Below, piece by piece: positions 33,876-42,323 of a stretch of DNA of 64,000 nt (its first letter is position 1; the number at the start of each line of letters is the position of its first letter). Under the pieces are notes generated by a model, which made no database searches, was not told the origin of the DNA, and saw only the letters and a list, made by a program, of their open reading frames with translations. The stretch is from Alphaproteobacteria bacterium (GTDB lineage: Bacteria > Pseudomonadota > Alphaproteobacteria > CALKHQ01). The DNA is taken from positions 1 to 64,000 of the forward strand of contig JAWKYB010000020.1 of assembly GCA_041396705.1 (NCBI GenBank). The letters are read 5' to 3'. Made by a program: the position numbers and the translations under genes.

Positions 33876-35373
33876 GGCCGTGCGGGCGGTCGCGGCGTCG
33901 CCGCATGCGGCCGACGAAGCGCAGGCCGCCGCAGGCGCGGTGCCGGCGCTGTCGTCGCGCAAGCGCGCGCTGCGCGAACTGGTCGACCGGCTTGCCGGCC
34001 GCTACGACCGCTGGCGCCGGCGCAACCGCTATTTCTATGCCGAGGATGCGCGCTACATGCGCTTCCTGGTGCCCGAGGGCGTCTCGGTGCTGGAGCTCGG
34101 CTGCGGCGCCGGCGACCTGCTTGCGGCGCTCAAGCCCGAGCGCGGCGTCGGCGTCGACTTCAGCGAACCGATGCTGGCGCTGGCGCGCGCGCGCCATCCC
34201 GGCCTCGGCTTCCACCTCGGCGACGTCGAGGCGCTCGACCGGGTCGCCGGGCTGGACGGCACCTACGACGCCATCGTGCTGTCGGACACCATCGGCGCGC
34301 TCGACGACTGCCTGTCGACGCTGAAGCAGCTGCACGCTTTCAGCCACCGCAACACCCGGGTCGTCGTCAGCTACTATTCTCGGGCTTGGGGGCCGATCTT
34401 CCGGCTGGCGGCTTGGCTCAGGCTGAAGCAGCCGAGCCGCCAGCAGAACTGGCTGTCGACCGACGACATCGCCAACCTGCTCGACCTTGCCGACTTCGAG
34501 GTGATCAAGCGCGAGTGGCGGGTGCTGTCGCCGCGGCACATGTTCGGCCTCGGGCGGCTGATCAACCGCTTCGTCGCGACGCTGCCCGGCATCCGGCGGC
34601 TGTGCCTGCGCAACCACATCGTGGCGCGGCCGCGACCGCGCCAGCCGCTGGGAGGCCTGTCGGCGACCGTGCTGATCCCGTGCCGCAACGAGCGCGGCAA
34701 CGTGGAGCCGGCGGTGACCCGCCTGCCGCGCTTCTGCGACGACATCGAGGTGCTGTTCGTCGAGGGCCACAGCAAGGACGGCACCTGGGACGAGATCCAG
34801 CGGGTGATCGCCGCCTATCCGGACATGGACATCAAGGCGCTGCGCCAGCCGGGCAAGGGCAAGGGCGACGCGGTGCGCGCCGGTTTCGCGGCCGCCCGCG
34901 GCGACGTGCTGATGATCCTCGATGCCGACCTGACCATGCCGCCGGAGGACCTGCCCAAGTACTACGAGGCGCTGGCGAGCGGGAAGGGCGAGTTCGTCAA
35001 CGGCTCGCGCCTGGTCTATCCGATGCAGCACCAGGCCATGCGCACGCTGAACCTGATCGCCAACCACATCTTCTCGATGCTGTTCACCTACCTGCTGAAC
35101 CAGCGCTACACCGACACGCTGTGCGGTACCAAGGTGCTGCTGCGCGCGGACTATCTGCGCATCGCGGCCAACCGCAGCTATTTCGGCGACTTCGATCCGT
35201 TCGGCGACTTCGACCTGATCTTCGGCGCATCGAAGCTGAACCTGAAAACGGCGGAGGTGCCGATCCGCTATGCCGCGCGCGACTATGGCGAGACCCAGAT
35301 CTCGCGCTTCCGCCACGGCTGGCTGCTGCTGCGCATGGTCTGCTTCGCCTTCATGAAGCTGAAGGCGCTGTGA
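33859..35373 (+). CDS. Methyltransferase-glycosyltransferase 2 fusion protein
   Basis: 504 residues in two parts. Residues about 65-235 form a class I SAM methyltransferase: VSVLELGCGAGDLLAALKPE, GVGVDFSEPMLALARARHPG, YDAIVLSDTIGALDDCLSTL. Residues about 265-500 form a GT2 polyprenyl-phosphate glycosyltransferase: SATVLIPCRNERGNVEPAVT, RQPGKGKGDAVRAGFAAARG, and the donor-metal DADLTMPPEDL. DTLCGTKVLLRADY and FGDFDLIFGASKL are typical of the dolichol-phosphate-mannose-synthase type. No C-terminal membrane anchor. The overlap with the LPG-type gene and the GT39-like gene downstream fit a chain: sugar loaded onto a polyprenyl lipid, then transferred outside the membrane. The fused methyltransferase's target is unknown. 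Confidence 0.85.
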   Translation: MPAVAEAVRAVAASPHAADEAQAAAGAVPALSSRKRALRELVDRLAGRYDRWRRRNRYFYAEDARYMRFLVPEGVSVLELGCGAGDLLAALKPERGVGVDFSEPMLALARARHPGLGFHLGDVEALDRVAGLDGTYDAIVLSDTIGALDDCLSTLKQLHAFSHRNTRVVVSYYSRAWGPIFRLAAWLRLKQPSRQQNWLSTDDIANLLDLADFEVIKREWRVLSPRHMFGLGRLINRFVATLPGIRRLCLRNHIVARPRPRQPLGGLSATVLIPCRNERGNVEPAVTRLPRFCDDIEVLFVEGHSKDGTWDEIQRVIAAYPDMDIKALRQPGKGKGDAVRAGFAAARGDVLMILDADLTMPPEDLPKYYEALASGKGEFVNGSRLVYPMQHQAMRTLNLIANHIFSMLFTYLLNQRYTDTLCGTKVLLRADYLRIAANRSYFGDFDPFGDFDLIFGASKLNLKTAEVPIRYAARDYGETQISRFRHGWLLLRMVCFAFMKLKAL

Positions 35374-35383
35374 CGCCGGCACC

Positions 35384-36127
35384 GTGAGCGGCGACGACCA
35401 CGATCCGGCCCGCTATCGCGACCGCTGGCTGGCCAAGCCGGTGCTGCGCGCGCTGTACACCGACATGTACCGCCGCATGGCGGCGCGGCTGGTGCCGGGC
35501 CCGACGCTGGAGCTCGGCGGCGGCTCGGGCAACTTCGCCGCCTTCGCCCCCGACGTGGTGGCGACCGACATCGTGCCGGCGCCGTGGCTGGCGGCGGTGT
35601 GCGACGCCCAGCAGCTTCCCTTCGCCGACGCCAGCTTCGCCAACATCGTGCTGTTCGACGTGCTGCACCATATCGAGCGGCCGCTGCGGTTCCTGCGCGA
35701 GGCGGCCCGCGTGCTGCGGCCCGGCGGGCGCATCGTGCTGTGCGAACCGGCGATGACGCCGCTCAGCCGGCCGTTCTACACCCACCTGCACCCGGAGCCG
35801 GTCGACATGGCCGCCGATCCGCTGGCCGATGGGCCGCCGACGCCCGGCCGCGACCCGTTCGACGCCAACCAGGCGATCCCGACGCTGCTGTTCCGCCGCC
35901 CCGCCGGTCGCGCCGGGCTGGCCGCGGCGGTGCCCGCCCTGGCGCTGGCCGAATGCCGGCTGCTGTCGCTGTGGGCCTATCCGCTGTCGGGCGGCTTCAG
36001 GCGCTGGTCGCTGGTGCCGGCTGCGCTGGTGCCGGCGCTGCTGCGGCTCGAAGGGCTGCTGCTGCCGCTGCTGGGTCCGCTGCAGGCCTTTCGCCTGCTG
36101 GCTGTGGTCGAGAAAAGGGTGGGTTGA
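35384..36127 (+). CDS. Class I SAM-dependent methyltransferase
   Basis: 247 residues from a GTG start that follows the preceding stop by 10 bp. Motifs: TLELGGGSGNFAAFAPDVVA, then PFADASFANIVLFDVLHHIE and LREAARVLRPGGRIVLCEPA, a Methyltransf_11 pattern. The C-terminal third has hydrophobic residues (WSLVPAALVPALLRLEGLLL) that may attach to the membrane. Position between two glycolipid genes suggests methylation of a lipid-linked sugar or quinone-like carrier. Confidence 0.82.
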   Translation: MSGDDHDPARYRDRWLAKPVLRALYTDMYRRMAARLVPGPTLELGGGSGNFAAFAPDVVATDIVPAPWLAAVCDAQQLPFADASFANIVLFDVLHHIERPLRFLREAARVLRPGGRIVLCEPAMTPLSRPFYTHLHPEPVDMAADPLADGPPTPGRDPFDANQAIPTLLFRRPAGRAGLAAAVPALALAECRLLSLWAYPLSGGFRRWSLVPAALVPALLRLEGLLLPLLGPLQAFRLLAVVEKRVG

Positions 36128-36128
36128 G

Positions 36129-37499
36129 ATGGCGGACGACGGCCATCTCGGCCTGCGCGCGCGGCTGCAGCGGCTGGCGCCGCTGTTCGCCATCGCCTTT
36201 GCGGTCCGCGCGCTCTACGCCTTCGCGATGGTGCTGATCGACGGCGACGCCGCGCTGATGTCGCCGGATTCGCATGGCTTCGCCGCCGCCACCGGGACCT
36301 TCGTGCGCGCGTTGGAGCGCGGTGCCGTTTCGGGCTGGGACTGGCTCGGGCCGGAGCTCGACCGCATGCCGATCCCGCACTGGCTGATGGCGCTGACCAC
36401 CGCGCAGTTCGGGCAGGGCGGCATCTTCGGCTACGTGCTGCTGCAGGGCGCGATCGACGCCGCCACCTGCGTGGCGATCGCCGCCACCGCGGCGGCGCTG
36501 CGCCGCGACCTGTTCCGGCCCGCAGCGGTCGTGGCCGTCCTCAACCCGACCATGATCGCCGTGTCGGGGCTGTATCTGACCGACACCGTGTTCGTCTTCT
36601 TCGTCGCGGTCGCGTTCCTGGCGGTGGCCCGCTGGCTGCGCGCGCCCGACTGGTCGTGGGCGCTGGCCATCGGCATGGCGCTCGGGCTGGCTGGGCTCAG
36701 CCGGACCATGGCCGTCGCCTTCATCCCGGTGCTGGCGCTGGCGATGGCAGCGGCCGCGCTGGTCCTGCGCGGGCGGCTGCTGCGGCGCCTGGCCCAGGCC
36801 GCCGCCGCCACCGCCGTTGCCGCCGCCTGTTTCGCGCCGATCCTGGCGCGCAACGTCGGCGTCTACGGCGCCTGGGCGGTGACGCCGCAGTCCGGCGTGC
36901 ACATGCTGCTGTGGCAGGCCTCGCTGGTGCGCGAGGGCATCGACGGAACCCCCTTCGCCGAGGCGGCGCGACAGGCGCTCGACGAATTCGATGCGCGCAA
37001 CCCCGACCTCGACCGGTCGAATCCCTTCGTCGTGTCGGCGGCGATGCAATCGCTGGCGGTGGAAAAGCTCGCCGCATACGGGCCGGCCGCCATCGCCCGC
37101 GCCTGGGCCAAGGGCGCGATCATCAACCTGGCGGCACCGGCGGCGACCGTCGTGCCGACCTTCGCCGCGCTGTCCGGCACCAGCTTCTACGAGACGCGCG
37201 GCGACGGCATCGTCGACAAGATCGGCACCTTCCTGTTCGACAACGCCAGTCCGCTCTATGCCTGGATCGTCGGCCTCGGCATCCTCGGCGTCGCGGTGCT
37301 GCGGCTGGTCCAGCTGCGCGGGCTGTGGATCTGGCTGCGCACGCCCGGCGCGCGGCTTTTTCTCGGCTTCGCCGCGCTGTGGGTCGGCTTCGTGCTGGCG
37401 GTCAACGGGCCGGTGGCCTCGCCGAAATACCGCTTGCCGATCGAGCCGATGCTGGCGGTCGCCTGCGCCTTCGGCCTGTCGCGCCGTCGCCCGGCCTGA
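36129..37499 (+). CDS. GT39/ArnT-like membrane glycosyltransferase
   Basis: 456-residue membrane protein with about ten helices. The first periplasmic loop holds the acidic MSPDSHGFAAATGTFVRALE in the place where PMT/ArnT-type enzymes keep their catalytic Asp. LDRMPIPHWLMALTTAQFGQ, AVLNPTMIAVSGLYLTDTVF and LSRTMAVAFIPVLAL follow, and SPKYRLPIEPMLAVACAFGL at the end is like the family's last helix with its KYR(L/F)P. Such enzymes use a polyprenyl-phosphate sugar, which the GT2 gene two genes upstream could make. ATG shares the end of the previous stop (TGAGATG). Confidence 0.82.
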   Translation: MADDGHLGLRARLQRLAPLFAIAFAVRALYAFAMVLIDGDAALMSPDSHGFAAATGTFVRALERGAVSGWDWLGPELDRMPIPHWLMALTTAQFGQGGIFGYVLLQGAIDAATCVAIAATAAALRRDLFRPAAVVAVLNPTMIAVSGLYLTDTVFVFFVAVAFLAVARWLRAPDWSWALAIGMALGLAGLSRTMAVAFIPVLALAMAAAALVLRGRLLRRLAQAAAATAVAAACFAPILARNVGVYGAWAVTPQSGVHMLLWQASLVREGIDGTPFAEAARQALDEFDARNPDLDRSNPFVVSAAMQSLAVEKLAAYGPAAIARAWAKGAIINLAAPAATVVPTFAALSGTSFYETRGDGIVDKIGTFLFDNASPLYAWIVGLGILGVAVLRLVQLRGLWIWLRTPGARLFLGFAALWVGFVLAVNGPVASPKYRLPIEPMLAVACAFGLSRRRPA

Positions 37500-37536
37500 A
37501 CCGGTCGCGAAATCCGCCGCACGCCCGCCAATTCGG

Positions 37537-37564
37537 TTGACTCGGGGCCGGCCGGCCGTATAGT
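37537..37564 (+). promoter_or_regulatory. Sigma-70-type promoter for rplU-rpmA
   Basis: TTGACT (37537-37542), 16 bp, TATAGT (37559-37564), in the gap before rplU: the best -35/-10 pair in the window. Predicted start near 37572, giving a leader of about 70 nt before the L21 ATG. Confidence 0.65.
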
Positions 37565-37642
37565 GCGCCGCTCGCACCGCGGGGCCGACGGTGCAAGGGT
37601 TTCTATTGTCCGGCTCGAACGCAGACGAACGGTTTCTGACAG

Positions 37643-38317
37643 ATGTACGCAGTCATCAAGACGGGCGGCAAACAATATCGGGTTTCGCCGAGCGACCAGA
37701 TCGTTGTTGAGCGCCTGGCCGGCGAGGCCGGAGATCAGGTGCGGCTCGACGCCGTGCTCGCCATCGGCGAAGGCGCCGAGCTGAAGGTCGGTTCGCCGAC
37801 CATCGCCGGCGCCGCGGTCGACGCGACCGTGGTCGACCAGCCGCGCGCCCGCAAGATTCTGGTGTTCAAGAAGCGCCGCCGCCAGGGCTCGCGCCGCCTG
37901 AACGGCCATCGCCAGCTGCAGACGGTGCTGCGCATCGACGCGATCCACGCCGAGGGCGCGCCCGCACTGACCGAGAAGGCGCCGGCGAAGGCGAAGGCCG
38001 AAAAGCCCGCCAAGGCCAAGGCCGCGGACAAGCAGGCGGAGCCAGCGCCGACGGCCGAGGAAGCGGTGGCCGGATCCCCGCCGGAGCTGCTGACCGCGCC
38101 GCAGGGCGAGGCCGACGATCTGAAGAAGATCTCCGGCGTCGGCCCCAAGCTGGAAAAAACGCTGAACGAGCTCGGCATCTATCATTACGCGCAGATCGCC
38201 GCGTTCACGCCCGAACAGGTCGCCTGGGTCGACGAGCGCCTGAAGTTCAAGGGCCGGATCGAGCGCGAGGACTGGATCGAGCAGGCCAAGACCCTGGCCG
38301 CCGAGAAGGAGGGCTGA
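37643..38317 (+). CDS. rplU: 50S ribosomal protein L21 with C-terminal extension
   Basis: The first about 100 residues are L21 (MYAVIKTGGKQYRVSPSDQI, then FKKRRRQGSRRLNGHRQLQT, the rRNA-binding basic loop). A 120-residue extension follows: an Ala/Lys-rich linker (EKAPAKAKAEKPAKAKAADK) and a helix-hairpin-helix-like domain DLKKISGVGPKLEKTLNELG ... VDERLKFKGRIEREDWIEQA. Total 224 residues against about 103 in E. coli. Similar extensions are known from alphaproteobacterial L21 proteins; their role is not settled. rpmA starts 3 bp later. Confidence 0.95.
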   Translation: MYAVIKTGGKQYRVSPSDQIVVERLAGEAGDQVRLDAVLAIGEGAELKVGSPTIAGAAVDATVVDQPRARKILVFKKRRRQGSRRLNGHRQLQTVLRIDAIHAEGAPALTEKAPAKAKAEKPAKAKAADKQAEPAPTAEEAVAGSPPELLTAPQGEADDLKKISGVGPKLEKTLNELGIYHYAQIAAFTPEQVAWVDERLKFKGRIEREDWIEQAKTLAAEKEG

Positions 38318-38320
38318 GAC

Positions 38321-38587
38321 ATGGCGCACAAAAAGGCTGGCGGCAGTTCGCGCAACGGCCGCGACTCTCCCGGCCAGCGCCTGGGCGTCAAGCGCTTCGG
38401 CGGCGAGCTGGTGCGGGCCGGCAACATCATCGTGCGCCAGCGCGGTACCAACTTCCATCCCGGTACCAATGTCGGGCTGGGCCGCGACTACACGATTTTC
38501 GCGACCGCCGACGGCCATGTCGAATTCCGGCAGGGCTTCAAGCGCCGCACCTACATCTCGGTGGTGCCGGCGAAGGCCGCCGAATAG
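38321..38587 (+). CDS. rpmA: 50S ribosomal protein L27
   Basis: 88-residue L27: MAHKKAGGSSRNGRDSPGQR at the start reaches the peptidyl-transferase centre, then KRFGGELVRAGNIIVRQRGT and FATADGHVEFRQGFKRRTYI. Usual length. Co-transcribed with rplU and closed by an intrinsic terminator. Confidence 0.97.
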   Translation: MAHKKAGGSSRNGRDSPGQRLGVKRFGGELVRAGNIIVRQRGTNFHPGTNVGLGRDYTIFATADGHVEFRQGFKRRTYISVVPAKAAE

Positions 38588-38623
38588 CGCATCGCGCCGT
38601 CCGCGGCGCCGCGAACCGATGCG

Positions 38624-38653
38624 ACGGGGAATGGCATGCCATTCCCCGTTTTT
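38624..38653 (+). terminator. Rho-independent terminator after rpmA
   Basis: Perfect 26-bp palindrome ACGGGGAATGGCA/TGCCATTCCCCGT followed directly by TTTTT. The textbook intrinsic terminator of this window; it separates rplU-rpmA from obg, so obg needs its own promoter or read-through. Confidence 0.88.
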
Positions 38654-38709
38654 GCGTGGAGCCCTCGTGCTATCCTCGCGCGCGGCGCGGGCCGGGGGAC
38701 CGTTGAACG

Positions 38710-39762
38710 ATGAAATTCCTCGACGAAGCCAAGATCTTCATCAAGAGCGGCGACGGCGGCGACGGCTGCGTCGGCTTCCGCCGCGAAAAGTTCATCGAGT
38801 TCGGCGGGCCTGACGGCGGCGACGGCGGGCGCGGCGGCGATGTCGTCGTCGAGGCGGTCGACGGCCTCAATACCCTGATCGACTTCCGCTACAAGCAGCA
38901 TTTCAAGGCCGAGCGCGGCCATCACGGTGCCGGCCGCGGCCGCACCGGCGCCAGCGCGCCGGCGGTGGTGATCCGGGTGCCGGTCGGTACGCAGGTGCTG
39001 GACGAGGACAAGGAGGACGTGCTGGTCGACCTGACCCGGGTGGGCCAAGCGGTGGTGCTGGCCCGCGGCGGCGACGGCGGTTTCGGCAACATGCACTTCA
39101 AGACCTCGACCAACCAGGCGCCGCGCCGCGCCGATCCCGGTTGGCCGGGCAAGGAGATGTGGGTCTGGCTGCGGCTGAAGCTGATCGCCGATGCCGGGCT
39201 GGTCGGCCTGCCCAACGCCGGCAAATCGACGTTCCTGTCGGCGATCAGCGCCGCCCGGCCGAAGATCGCCGACTATCCGTTCACCACGCTGCATCCCAAC
39301 CTGGGCGTCGTCCGGCTGTCGGAGGGCGAAAGCTTCGTGGTCGCCGACATCCCGGGCCTGATCGAGGGCGCCAGCGAGGGCCGCGGGCTCGGCACCCGCT
39401 TCCTCGGCCATGTCGAGCGCTGCGCCGTGCTGATCCATCTGATCGACGCCGCATCCGGCGATATCGATGCCATCGTCGATGCCTACCGCATGGTCCGCAG
39501 CGAGCTCGAGGCCTATGGCGCCGGACTTGCCGACAAGCCGGAGCTGGTCGCGCTGAACAAGTGCGACGCCCTTGCCGACGACGACGTGCCGGTGCTGCGC
39601 GAGATGGTGGCCGAGGCGCTGCCCGGACGCCGCGTCCTCACCCTGTCGGCCGTCTCGGGCCAGGGCGTGACGCCCCTGCTGCGTGCGGCCTGGACCATGA
39701 TCCGCGCGCGTCGCGGCGACGAAGCCGACACCGCCGCCGAGCTCGTGTCCGGCCATGGCTAG
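38710..39762 (+). CDS. obg: Obg-family GTPase (CgtA/ObgE)
   Basis: 350-residue ribosome-assembly GTPase. The glycine-rich Obg domain spans about 1-158 (MKFLDEAKIFIKSGDGGDGC, GRTGASAPAVVIRVPVGT). G-domain motifs: G1 GLPNAGKST, G2 region DYPFTTLHPNLGVV, G3 DIPGLIEGA, G4 NKCD, G5 SAVSG. It has no OCT domain, like other short alphaproteobacterial ObgE proteins. Overlaps proB by 8 bp. Confidence 0.96.
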   Translation: MKFLDEAKIFIKSGDGGDGCVGFRREKFIEFGGPDGGDGGRGGDVVVEAVDGLNTLIDFRYKQHFKAERGHHGAGRGRTGASAPAVVIRVPVGTQVLDEDKEDVLVDLTRVGQAVVLARGGDGGFGNMHFKTSTNQAPRRADPGWPGKEMWVWLRLKLIADAGLVGLPNAGKSTFLSAISAARPKIADYPFTTLHPNLGVVRLSEGESFVVADIPGLIEGASEGRGLGTRFLGHVERCAVLIHLIDAASGDIDAIVDAYRMVRSELEAYGAGLADKPELVALNKCDALADDDVPVLREMVAEALPGRRVLTLSAVSGQGVTPLLRAAWTMIRARRGDEADTAAELVSGHG

Positions 39763-40915
39763 CCGCGCCCGCCGCATCGTCGTCAAGATCGGCTCCGCCC
39801 TGCTGGTCGACGACCAGGGCCGCGGCGCGCCGCTGATCCGTCGGACCTGGCTGGAGGCGCTGGCCGACGACGTCGCCGCGCTGCACGCCGACGGCGCCGA
39901 CGTGCTGATCGTCTCGTCCGGCGCGATCGCGGTCGGCCGTGGGCCGCTCGGCCTGGCCCGCTCGCAGGTGCGGCGTGCGCTGACCCTGGAGGAAAAGCAG
40001 GCCTCGGCCGCGACCGGCCAGATCCGGCTGGCCCACGCCTATCAGGATGCGCTGGCCCGCCACAGCATCGTCGTTGCCCAGCTGCTGCTGACCTTCGACG
40101 ATACCGAGCGCCGCCGCCGCCACCTGAACGCGCGCGGCACCGTCGCGGCGCTGCTGAAGCGGCGGGTGGTGCCGGTGATCAACGAGAACGACACGGTCGC
40201 CACCGAGGAGATTCGCTTCGGCGACAACGACCGGCTGGCCGCGCGGGTGGCGCAGATGGCCAGCGCGGACACCCTGATCCTGCTGTCGGACATCGACGGC
40301 CTGTACGAGCGCGACCCGAATGCCGATCCGCTGGCGCCGTTCGTGCCCGAGGTCGGCGAGATCACGCCGCGGATCGAGGCGATGGCCGGCGCCGCGCGGC
40401 CCGGCTATTCCTCCGGCGGCATGGTCACCAAGCTGGCGGCGGCCAAGATCGCGATGGCGGCCGGCTGTCGGATGGCCATTGCCGACGGCCGGGCCGACCA
40501 TGCGCTGGCCCGGGTGATGGCCGGCAGCCGCTGCACCTGGTTCGTGCCCAGCCAGACGCCGCTGACGGCGCGCAAGCAGTGGATCGCCGGCAGCCTGAAG
40601 CCCGTCGGCACGCTGGTGGTCGACGCCGGCGCGGCGCAGGCGCTGCGCGCCGGACGCAGCCTGCTGCCGGCCGGCGTGGTCGCGGTCGAGGGCCGGTTCG
40701 AGCGCGGCGACCCGGTGGTGGTGCGCGAGGGCGGCGGTGCCGAGATCGCCCGCGGCCTGGTCGCCTACGATGCCGACGACGCCCGCCGGATCATCGGCCA
40801 CAGGTCCGCCGACATCGAGGAGGTGCTCGGTTTCCGCGGCCGGGCCGAACTGGTCCATCGCGACGACCTCGTCGTCACCGCGTCGGCGGCACCGGCGGTC
40901 CGCGTCGGCGCGTGA
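39755..40915 (+). CDS. proB: Glutamate 5-kinase
   Basis: 386-residue first enzyme of proline synthesis, which phosphorylates glutamate. The kinase part has RIVVKIGSALLVDDQGRGAP, VLIVSSGAIAVGRGPLGL, VPVINENDTVATEEIRFGDN and LLSDIDGLYERDPNADP; the C-terminal PUA domain begins about residue 280 (LVVDAGAAQALRAGRSLLPA). Start overlaps the obg stop. The position next to obg is conserved in Alphaproteobacteria. proA is not in the window. Confidence 0.95.
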   Translation: MASRARRIVVKIGSALLVDDQGRGAPLIRRTWLEALADDVAALHADGADVLIVSSGAIAVGRGPLGLARSQVRRALTLEEKQASAATGQIRLAHAYQDALARHSIVVAQLLLTFDDTERRRRHLNARGTVAALLKRRVVPVINENDTVATEEIRFGDNDRLAARVAQMASADTLILLSDIDGLYERDPNADPLAPFVPEVGEITPRIEAMAGAARPGYSSGGMVTKLAAAKIAMAAGCRMAIADGRADHALARVMAGSRCTWFVPSQTPLTARKQWIAGSLKPVGTLVVDAGAAQALRAGRSLLPAGVVAVEGRFERGDPVVVREGGGAEIARGLVAYDADDARRIIGHRSADIEEVLGFRGRAELVHRDDLVVTASAAPAVRVGA

Positions 40916-41679
40916 GGCCCGCCATCAGGCTGCTGCCCGGCCTGGTCGCCGATGCCGTGGCGACCGCCGCGGTGCGCGGCGTCGCCGGCACGGTGCTGGC
41001 GTGGCGGCGTGCGGCGGCATGGTGGCAGGCGGAGATCGGCCGCCATGTGGCGCCGGCGGTGTGGGCAGCGCTGGCGCTGACGGTGGTCGCCATCCTGGCC
41101 ATCGACCGGCCGGTCGCGGAAGCCGTGCGCCAGATCGACCCGGACCTGCGCGCCGTGCTGGAGGTCGTCACCCAGCTCGGCGATTCGGCCGGCTATATCG
41201 TCGGCGGCATCGTGCTGGCGCTGGTACTCTGGGTGGTTGAACGGGCGCGCCCGGACCTTGGCGCGCGCTGGCGGCTGGCGCTGTGGTCGCGCCGCTCGGC
41301 CTATTTCGCCGCCTGCGTCGTGGTCAGCGGCCTCGCCTCGATCCTGCTCAAGATCGTGTTCGGGCGGCCGCGGCCGCGGATGTGGTTCGGCGAGGAGCTG
41401 TTCGCCTTCCATCCGTTCACCATCGACACCTCGTCGGACTTCGCATCGATCCCGTCCGGCCATTCCACCACCATCTGGTCGGTGGCGGTGGCGTTGCTGG
41501 TGCTGTTCGGCGTTCGCCGCGTCGGCTGGGCGGTGGTGCCGGTCGCGCTCGCCGTCTCCGCCACCCGCGTCCTGCTGACCGACCATTTCGTCGGCGACGT
41601 CATCGCCGGCGCCGCCCTCGGCGGGCTCACCGCCGTCCTGCTCGCCCCGCCGTTCCGCGTCGGCCGCGGCCGGAACTGA
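40912..41679 (+). CDS. PAP2-family membrane phosphatase
   Basis: 255-residue membrane protein, GTG start overlapping the proB stop (GTGA). The three phosphatase motifs are in order: KIVFGRPRPRM (KxxxxxxRP), SIPSGHSTTIW (PSGH), and SATRVLLTDHFVGDV (SRxxxxxHxxxD with T in place of one residue). About six helices. Likely hydrolyses undecaprenyl pyrophosphate or a phosphatidate-like lipid; the gene's tie to proB is unusual and probably only positional. Confidence 0.87.
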   Translation: MRPAIRLLPGLVADAVATAAVRGVAGTVLAWRRAAAWWQAEIGRHVAPAVWAALALTVVAILAIDRPVAEAVRQIDPDLRAVLEVVTQLGDSAGYIVGGIVLALVLWVVERARPDLGARWRLALWSRRSAYFAACVVVSGLASILLKIVFGRPRPRMWFGEELFAFHPFTIDTSSDFASIPSGHSTTIWSVAVALLVLFGVRRVGWAVVPVALAVSATRVLLTDHFVGDVIAGAALGGLTAVLLAPPFRVGRGRN

Positions 41680-41689
41680 ACCGGCGCGG

Positions 41690-42250
41690 CTACGCCACCG
41701 CCGCCGTGGCCGGTTGCTTCAGCCAGTCCAGGGCTTCGCCCAGCACGGCGGCAAGCCCTGCGGTATCGTGTTTCTGCAGGTCGTCGGTCATCACCTTGCC
41801 GTCGACGATGACGATCAGCGCCACCCGCGGCACGCCGCGCAGCGTTCGCGAGAAGATCAGGGTCAGGCCGCGGCCGACCAGCAGGGTCCTGTCGATTCGC
41901 GGCGCGAAGGTGATCAGGTCGCGGATCCGGCGCAGCGGGCCCGGCTGGTAGGAAAGCTCGGTCATCAGCCTGTCGTTGGCGGGCAACGGAATGGGCTCCG
42001 CCGGCCGGCCGCGCGAGGCTATCCAGGCTGCGGCCTGGCGTGCGGCGACATGCAGCCGCGCCGCACAGGCACGCTCGACGCGGATCGTGACCGCATCGCG
42101 GAACAGCGCCAGCCGGATCACCAGGCTGCGCCGGCCGTCCGGCGCCTCGTGGCAGTGCACCTCCAGCACGTTGGGCACGCGCCCGGTGTGGACGATGATC
42201 CCCTTGGGGATCGCGGTCAGGGTCTCAAAGGGCTGCAGGTCGGACGCCAC
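41690..42250 (-). CDS. Hypothetical protein
   Basis: 186 residues from a GTG start. I do not recognise the family. Visible features: SLVIRLALFRDAVTIRVERA, a C-terminal half LLVGRGLTLIFSRTLRGVPR VALIVIVDGKV with alternating hydrophobic residues as in a beta-sheet, and no signal peptide or membrane helix. Codon use and length look genuine, and no better frame competes. Convergent with the PAP2 gene with a 10-bp gap. Confidence 0.65.
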   Translation of the reverse strand: MASDLQPFETLTAIPKGIIVHTGRVPNVLEVHCHEAPDGRRSLVIRLALFRDAVTIRVERACAARLHVAARQAAAWIASRGRPAEPIPLPANDRLMTELSYQPGPLRRIRDLITFAPRIDRTLLVGRGLTLIFSRTLRGVPRVALIVIVDGKVMTDDLQKHDTAGLAAVLGEALDWLKQPATAAVA

Positions 42251-42323
42251 GGATCTCGCCTTCTCGGTTCGGCCGGACGTCCAGCATGGGCAGGACCGCT
42301 TAGCGTTCGGTAAGCGGGCGGCG

